Origin: Calamus simplicifolius
Lineage: Eukaryota > Streptophyta > Magnoliopsida > Arecales > Arecaceae
DNA length: 64,000 nucleotides
Assembly (NCBI GenBank): GCA_900491605.1
Contig: UESW01005080.1
Coordinates: 272,537-336,536 of the forward strand
Reading direction: 5' to 3'
A program made the translations under genes and the position numbers. The notes beneath the pieces were generated by a model. The model ran no database searches. It was not told the DNA's origin and worked only from the letters and a program-made list of their open reading frames with translations. Shown in pieces: positions 58,421-64,000 of this stretch (position 1 is the first letter of the stretch; every line of letters begins with the position of its first letter).

Positions 58421-61240
58421 AGAGTGAAGGAAGCATATTCATGTAGTCAACCCCATATAATTAGAAAAAGGCTTAGATGAGTTGAGTATAAAACATAAAT
58501 GAAATTCTATATATTTAATATTACATTTATATTTTGAATATAAAGATATTAATACTATATTTTAGAATATTTGCTTCTTCGATGAACTTATATTAGATTC
58601 TCACGAGAATAATTCTATATTATCCTATAATTTCTGTAATATTTTTATAAAGCTACTAATATTTTATCCGATACTTATTATCTTACCTCTCCTCTAATTT
58701 TACAATAGATATAACATTATCAGCTATTTTTATAATATAGAAAAATTGAAGATTTTGAAGATATAATTTTATCAATGAAAAAAGATTTAATAAATATTAG
58801 AAAGAAATTTTATATTTTCATTATTTAGCTTTAATTATGGATTCTAGTGTTAAATTTGATTATTTATATATAATATTAGAAATAATTTATAAAAATATAA
58901 AAATATCCTTACTTCATGGTTGGCCCTAGTAGTAGTAATAGAGCCAGTAGTGATAGCTAATTTTAGAATTTATTAAAAAAATAAATTAATTTTTTATTTA
59001 AATAATATTTTTATAAACTTCTTAATTTAGGAAGAAATAGATGATTTGATATTTTAGTTTGATAGAGAGCATATGAGAATAGTTATTCTGTGCTTGTCTC
59101 CATGGCCCATGATATAATAAGCCCTTCGATATCCACACTAGCATCAGAATATGTTTTTAGTGCTGAAGGATAAATGCTCGGCAATATAAACCAATTGAAG
59201 CCCAATACATAGGAATGCTAATCTACCTCAAGTATTAGTATGACACGAATGACAAGATACAAGGTTAGAAAAATAATGATAAAGGGTTCCCTTCAAACAA
59301 TAATGAGTTGAGTAATAGAAAACCAAAGACAAAAAATGATGCAATCCATCATGGTCATGGAGGCCAGACAAAAAGATGACCATGATGAATTACGCTGATA
59401 TCAAATCCCTCAAAAAGATAAGTATATCTGATTTATTTTTTATTTTTTTAAAATTAGTTTTAAAATCTTGGACATAATAATAAATAAAATTTGCTTGACA
59501 AGTCAGTCCATCATGCCGCTTGACAACCCAAAATTAAGACCATGTTAAACAAAAGATGATGATAAAGACTGAACTTTCCTTCAAATGGCTAGAAGATAGA
59601 GAAAGGACTAAATAAGACAATAATAAGATGGTAGAACCATAATGACAAACACTTAGTCACTCACAAATAAAAATATGTATATAATATATTTTATTTAAAT
59701 AATATTAAGAAATTAGATGGATCGATTATATGGGCCAATCTCATGGGCGGGTACAATCCTCTTAGGCTATGTCTCTCGGTTGGGCTATGCCTCACTCCCC
59801 ATTCTAGCGGACTGGTTTGACATAATTGATCCAACCCATTTGACACCTCTAAGTGGAATCTAATTTTTTTCTCTTAAAGATGTCAATTAGGATAGGTGAG
59901 ATCATATACAAGTCCAATTGGATTTAAATGTGGTAAAAAATCTATCAATTTGACTTTTATTTATTTATTAAATAGGTCAAAATTTTAAATCCAAACCTAC
60001 TCATTTTATTAAATAAGTAATCTAATCTGATCTGTTTATTTGGTTAGCAAAAATGACCTTCTATTTGAATAAAATTAGAATCCAATTTTGATTCTATCCA
60101 AAACTAAATTTACATATTGGAGGATTTAAAATTTCAATTACTCTCTCAATATTACAAATTTATTCTAACCATTTTTTTGATATTTATGATCTCTCCCTTG
60201 ATGCTCTACCTCTCCCCCTTCTCACTTGGCATCCTCTACAAACTCATTAGTTTCAATGCTAGCATAGCGAGCTAGTCTTTGTATTGATATTTATGATCAT
60301 TTCTCGTTCAATTTTAATAAGTTATGGCCAAAATTATTAGGTATTTTCAATAAAATTATTTTTTAATGATTACTTTGGTTTTACAAATATCCCTTATAAT
60401 TTTTAATACATTTTTGACATATATTTAAAATTTGACCTACCCAACCTTTATCTTCACTTTTGATTAACGTGTGAATCATGTGAAGGATTTTGATTTTAAT
60501 TCTAATGATATTTAATTTTAATTCATATTTTAATGCCAAATCTTATGGCACCTACTCAAATTAAAGAGGCTAAGTAATTCAAGCATTGCTACTTTTAATT
60601 TTTTTGAATGGTCAACTATTATAATTTGATAGATTTACCCCCAATAGAGAGGGAGATGGCTAACTAGCCCATTAAGAGGATAAGGCTAAATGATGAGGTT
60701 CTAAGCTAGAATGGCTTTACTCTTTTGAAGTTCATCCATTATGGATGAGAAATAATGTGTAAAAGAAAAATATGTTGGAAGGAAGCTTATTCAAAAGTAA
60801 AAAATATGATTAAACTAGGAAAAACAATTTTTTCTCTCTCACTATAACAAGTATATATCAACTAAATCAAGAAGACAAAAAAAAAAAAAAAAAAAAAAAA
60901 CAACATTGATTGTAGTTCATGTTTTCTCTTACCCTAAGGTATGCATTAGCTTTTCTTTTATAGTTAAAAATATACTAATAACATTAATGAATTATTAATT
61001 ATAAAAATATAAAGTGAGCAATATATATTTAAATATAATTAAATAAGCATAGGTACAGATAGATGAGGCTATACTATTGATTAAAAGGATATTTAGAAGG
61101 AAAAAAAGAAGCATGTTATATGATTTAGGTTTTTGGTCAGATTAGATTAGAATAATGTAACGTTAGATATTATCAAAGCTCCGCTTGCCATCACATGTCC
61201 TCCTCCATCGAAGAGGACGATAGAAAGAAGAGAATTTAGG

Positions 61241-61493
61241 ATGCGGCCTTCGGTTCTCTTGCTGCGCCGCTTCCTTTGTTGCTGCGCCAGTGGAGTTCCC
61301 CCTGCGAACAAGAAGAAGAATCTCGTCTTCCTGGGTTCCCCTCAGGTCGCTCTCCCCTTTTCTTTCTTAAAAAAGGCAGCTTTTTGTTGTTTCCCGGTTG
61401 GCTTTTCGTCGGTAACGAACCCGGTTGCAGGTATCCGCATCCGTTCTTGACAAGTTGCTCGATGCATCGAAAGCTCCCGACTCTATTTTTCAG
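61241..61493 (+). CDS. Methionyl-tRNA formyltransferase, exons 1-2 (copy 2)
   Basis: Identical in reading to 32770-33022: exon 1 61241-61345 (MRPSVLLLRR ... NLVFLGSPQ), an 85-bp intron, exon 2 61431-61493 (VSASVLDKLL ... DSIFQ) followed by a GT donor. Family knowledge: the enzyme uses 10-formyltetrahydrofolate to formylate organellar initiator Met-tRNA. Unlike copy 1, this copy could still be joined to exons 3 onward to the right of the window, because a tandem duplication would leave the gene's 3' part next to the right-hand copy. This is an inference; no further exon is in the window. Intron 2 would already exceed 2.5 kb and contain unit E on the opposite strand. Confidence 0.65.
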
Positions 61494-61825
61494 GTTTCCC
61501 AATTTTCTTGTTTAATTTGTTAAACAATCGATCTTGTTTTAGATGATTTCGATCCTTTCTTTAATCATTATCTCGGTCGAGGAAGCGGAAATTCTCTATC
61601 GGGGAATTCTGTTCTCAACTTTCCATTTTCTCTTACAATGTCGATAGCTGAATGGATGGAATAATTAGGTTGCACAAAAGAGGTTTTTTTTTTTTTAATC
61701 CCTTTAACGGTGGGCAGCATTTTTTTTCTCTGCCAACCAGTTTCTTTTGAATACAAGAATTTGATTTGAGATCGTAGTGTTCTGTTCCATTGGTATTCTG
61801 AACTTTTGTGGGCGCTTGGTTTACT

Positions 61826-62960
61826 TGCCTGACCGACCGAGTGCAAGAACGGAATGGATCAGGGGTAGTAGACCGAATCCATTTGCCACCGCAAGCTCTT
61901 CAAAATTATTTTAAAAATATCCACTCGTCAGATTAACGCTCCACTTTCTATCATACGTCCTCAGATGGTGGGGGCCGGGGAACAAGAAATCCATATGGAC
62001 AGCATCGATTAATTTTTACAAGGTTAAGGCAGAATATAAGTGGAAAATAAATATTATAACAAACTTTCATCGGTGGTAAAGCTTATATATTGTGCAAGTA
62101 CAATCCTTTCATACGTCGTCAAAGAAATTTTACAAGGCCATAATCCATAATATAAACCTATATAACTTCCTTCATGACCTAAATCCATGAGCTTGAGTTG
62201 ATCCACAGACGTTAACCTTTGACGAGAGTTCCGGTTGCGGTAATTGACCAGATCATGACAATATTCCTCCATATCAAACCAATCCAAGAAGGGAATTCCG
62301 GCTCCGCTAGAAAGAACTCATAGCAAAACTGGAGGTGCCGTGTGGTTTAGGTGGTGGTTAAAAAAGATGTGCAACCTATGAAGACGGCGAGCAAGTTGAA
62401 GAAGAGGTTAGGCGCTGTTGATGAAGTAATAATATCCAAGACTTGTCCTCCAGCACCTTTAATCGCCACCTGTAATCTGAAGCTTCCGAAGCCATAAGGT
62501 GTACCGACTTCCAAAGCCATAAGCTCCAGCAAGGTGACCTCTGCGCCTAAAGACAAAGAGGCTGCGTTGATCCCTCGGTCGCAAGGTATTTAGGTATGGG
62601 TGGTATGGAACAATATAAAAAAACAGTAGTCACCATGGATGATAGCATTGGTTTTGGTTTTGGTTTTGGTTTTTGTTTTCTCATCGGATAAGAGTGGCAG
62701 AAACAAGCACAAGAGGATCGGAGGGGGGCAGATGGTACAGAAGATATGAGGAGAGGAGGAGGAGAGAAGATGGACTATTTCCAATGCCAATTAACCTCAT
62801 CGATCCCCTGTATGGCCTTTTATGGAGGCCGCGGTTCCTTTCTGGAACCTTCGGTCCAACCTATTTAATTATGTTTCTCTCGAATCTTCTCATCCCGCGT
62901 CCCATTCATTTTCTCCCTCCCAAACGTTTTAATCCCCGGTGGCATTTAATTTGGTAACGG
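61826..62960 (-). repeat. Minus-strand unit copy E
   Basis: Duplicate of copy C. The first block is shifted in frame by a small deletion near 62745 (AGATATGAGGAGAGGAGG here; AGATAGGATGAGGAGGAGG at 34270), while the two downstream blocks (62347-62556, 62054-62287) are identical in reading to copy C. Confidence 0.65.
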
Positions 62961-63094
62961 TTGTCTGGAATGTTCTAGAGTCCGATAGCTGCAAATTTAT
63001 AACACATTTTTTTCGCGACTCTTCTCGTCCGCGTCGAAATTTATGATGATTGTTTCTCGAGATTCAAATTCCCGCTTCAATCTATCATCCTTAA

Positions 63095-63440
63095 GGTAGT
63101 GTTTGATAGGAAAATTGTTATCCATGGATAAGTGTATGGGATAGAATTTATCCCCTGGCTATCCCTAGGGATATCCCTTGGCTATCCCATTGATCATATC
63201 AAATGCAAAAACGTAAATCCATGGGATAACCTTTTTTTACTCTTATTTGAAGGGATAACCAGCTATTCCTACATTCTCTAGAAAATAAATTGAGGGGATA
63301 TCCCATGGTTAACCATGGTTAACCATGGATTATCTCTTTGGTTAACTTTATTCCCTGCTATTCCTTATAGTTATGGCTTTTGGGAATAAGAGGGGATATC
63401 CTCTGGATATCCCCTCTTATCCCCTATTTCAAACACTACC
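63095..63440. mobile_element. Tourist-like (PIF/Harbinger-type) MITE
   Basis: 346 bp, ends GGTAGTGTTTGA... and ...TTCAAACACTACC, flanked by TAA on both sides (63092-63094, 63441-63443). The 3-bp TAA target and GG-start terminal repeats are typical of PIF/Harbinger MITEs. The inside is rich in GGGATA/TATCCC palindromes. No coding capacity. Absent from duplication copy 1. Confidence 0.85.
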
Positions 63441-63827
63441 TAAGTATCCCAATAGGCACCTTGCCTTTAGTTTTTTAATTCCAGTAAAATAAATTTCAAC
63501 AGCAAATTTAAAACGCATCATTCTCTGCGGTTCTAATGGGTGTTCTAGTCCGCTTTAACTTGTCGTTTTTGAGCATTCCGATGGGCATCGATGATTATCA
63601 CTTCTAATTTTTCTAATTCAGTTAAAATATATAACAACGTTTCTCACGATGTATTTTAATTCTTTCAAATAATTTCAATAGCAATCATCAAAATAAATAA
63701 ATAAATAATTTTAATAGCAAATTCTTAACTTGCGTAAGTTTTGTCTATGGTAATCATAATGGCCACGTTCTTCATGCGGAAGCCTTTATAAGACTCTCTT
63801 GCACGAGCACTCGAAATTGATTTATAA

Positions 63828-63868
<41 letters not shown>
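63828..63868. repeat. (TTA)n microsatellite
   Basis: About 13 TTA units; counterpart of the run at 34570-34602. Confidence 0.9.
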
Positions 63869-63869
<1 letters not shown>

Positions 63870-64000
63870 GATAGCAATTAAATTAGGTGAGATTAAATAC
63901 AAGCTGAAGAGGTAACATCAAAAAGATCTATCAACTCAAATTTAATCTTTTTATTAATAAATTAAAAATAAAATCTAAACCTAATAATTCTCTAAAAAAA

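Larger units (their letters stand above)
58421..64000. repeat. Large direct duplication, copy 2 (runs off the window)
   Basis: Starts with the same AGAGTGAAGGAAGCATATTC as 29956 and stays about 99% alike by eye over 4.5 kb. Contains the hAT C-terminal relic (59118-59245, now with a 1-base loss), formyltransferase exons 1-2 and unit E. Extra sequence at 62960-63830, including a MITE, has no counterpart in copy 1. Confidence 0.93.

Overview
The window is nuclear DNA of a flowering plant, probably a monocot. It consists almost entirely of nested and decayed transposable elements. Evidence for this: plant CACTA (En/Spm) elements with TNP2- and TNP1-type genes, a Ty3/gypsy chromovirus with an initiator-Met tRNA primer site, Ty1/copia elements, a hAT remnant, GT-AG introns, and 5' exons of an organellar methionyl-tRNA formyltransferase gene. 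No intact host gene is complete here. The species assignment is an inference.

Layout. (1) 1-9575: 3' part of a CACTA element (CACTA-1) with a GATC-rich satellite, subterminal repeats, a broken TNP2 gene and a TNP1-like gene that is split by the 5' piece of a second CACTA family (6824-8576). (2) 9898-14019: degenerate Ty3/gypsy material, with an LTR-like piece on the minus strand facing a plus-strand piece that carries a gag-like 'putative gypsy type transposon' domain. (3) 14140-28060: two head-to-tail copies (A, B) of an unidentified minus-strand gene-like unit. Copy A is interrupted by a gag-less chromovirus (14553-22783) and by a Copia deletion derivative (22897-26553). (4) 28060-34676: hAT remnant, exons 1-2 of methionyl-tRNA formyltransferase, and unit copy C. 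(5) 34735-36540: degraded LTR element. (6) 36548-58420: unit copy D, split by a Copia element (36875-58219), whose reverse transcriptase is in turn split by a 15.6-kb CACTA element (CACTA-2, 40292-55911) with a 3-bp target duplication. (7) 58421-64000: a near-identical second copy of 29956-34676, again with the formyltransferase exons and the unit (copy E), plus a MITE absent from the first copy. The arrangement fits a tandem duplication with a unit of about 28.5 kb that starts at 29956 and 58421.

How the parts relate. The order of insertion can be read from target-site duplications: unit A before the chromovirus and Copia derivative; unit D before Copia, and Copia before CACTA-2. All transposase and polymerase genes carry stops, deletions or frameshifts, so nothing here looks autonomous now. 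The observations most worth following are: (a) the Copia element and the Copia derivative both carry, one base after the 5' LTR, a 15-17 nt sequence perfectly complementary to a site inside their own LTR instead of a tRNA-type primer site; (b) both CACTA elements keep a hairpin of about 185-195 nt in the 5' leader intron, with matched changes in the two arms; (c) the partial tandem duplication of the formyltransferase gene.
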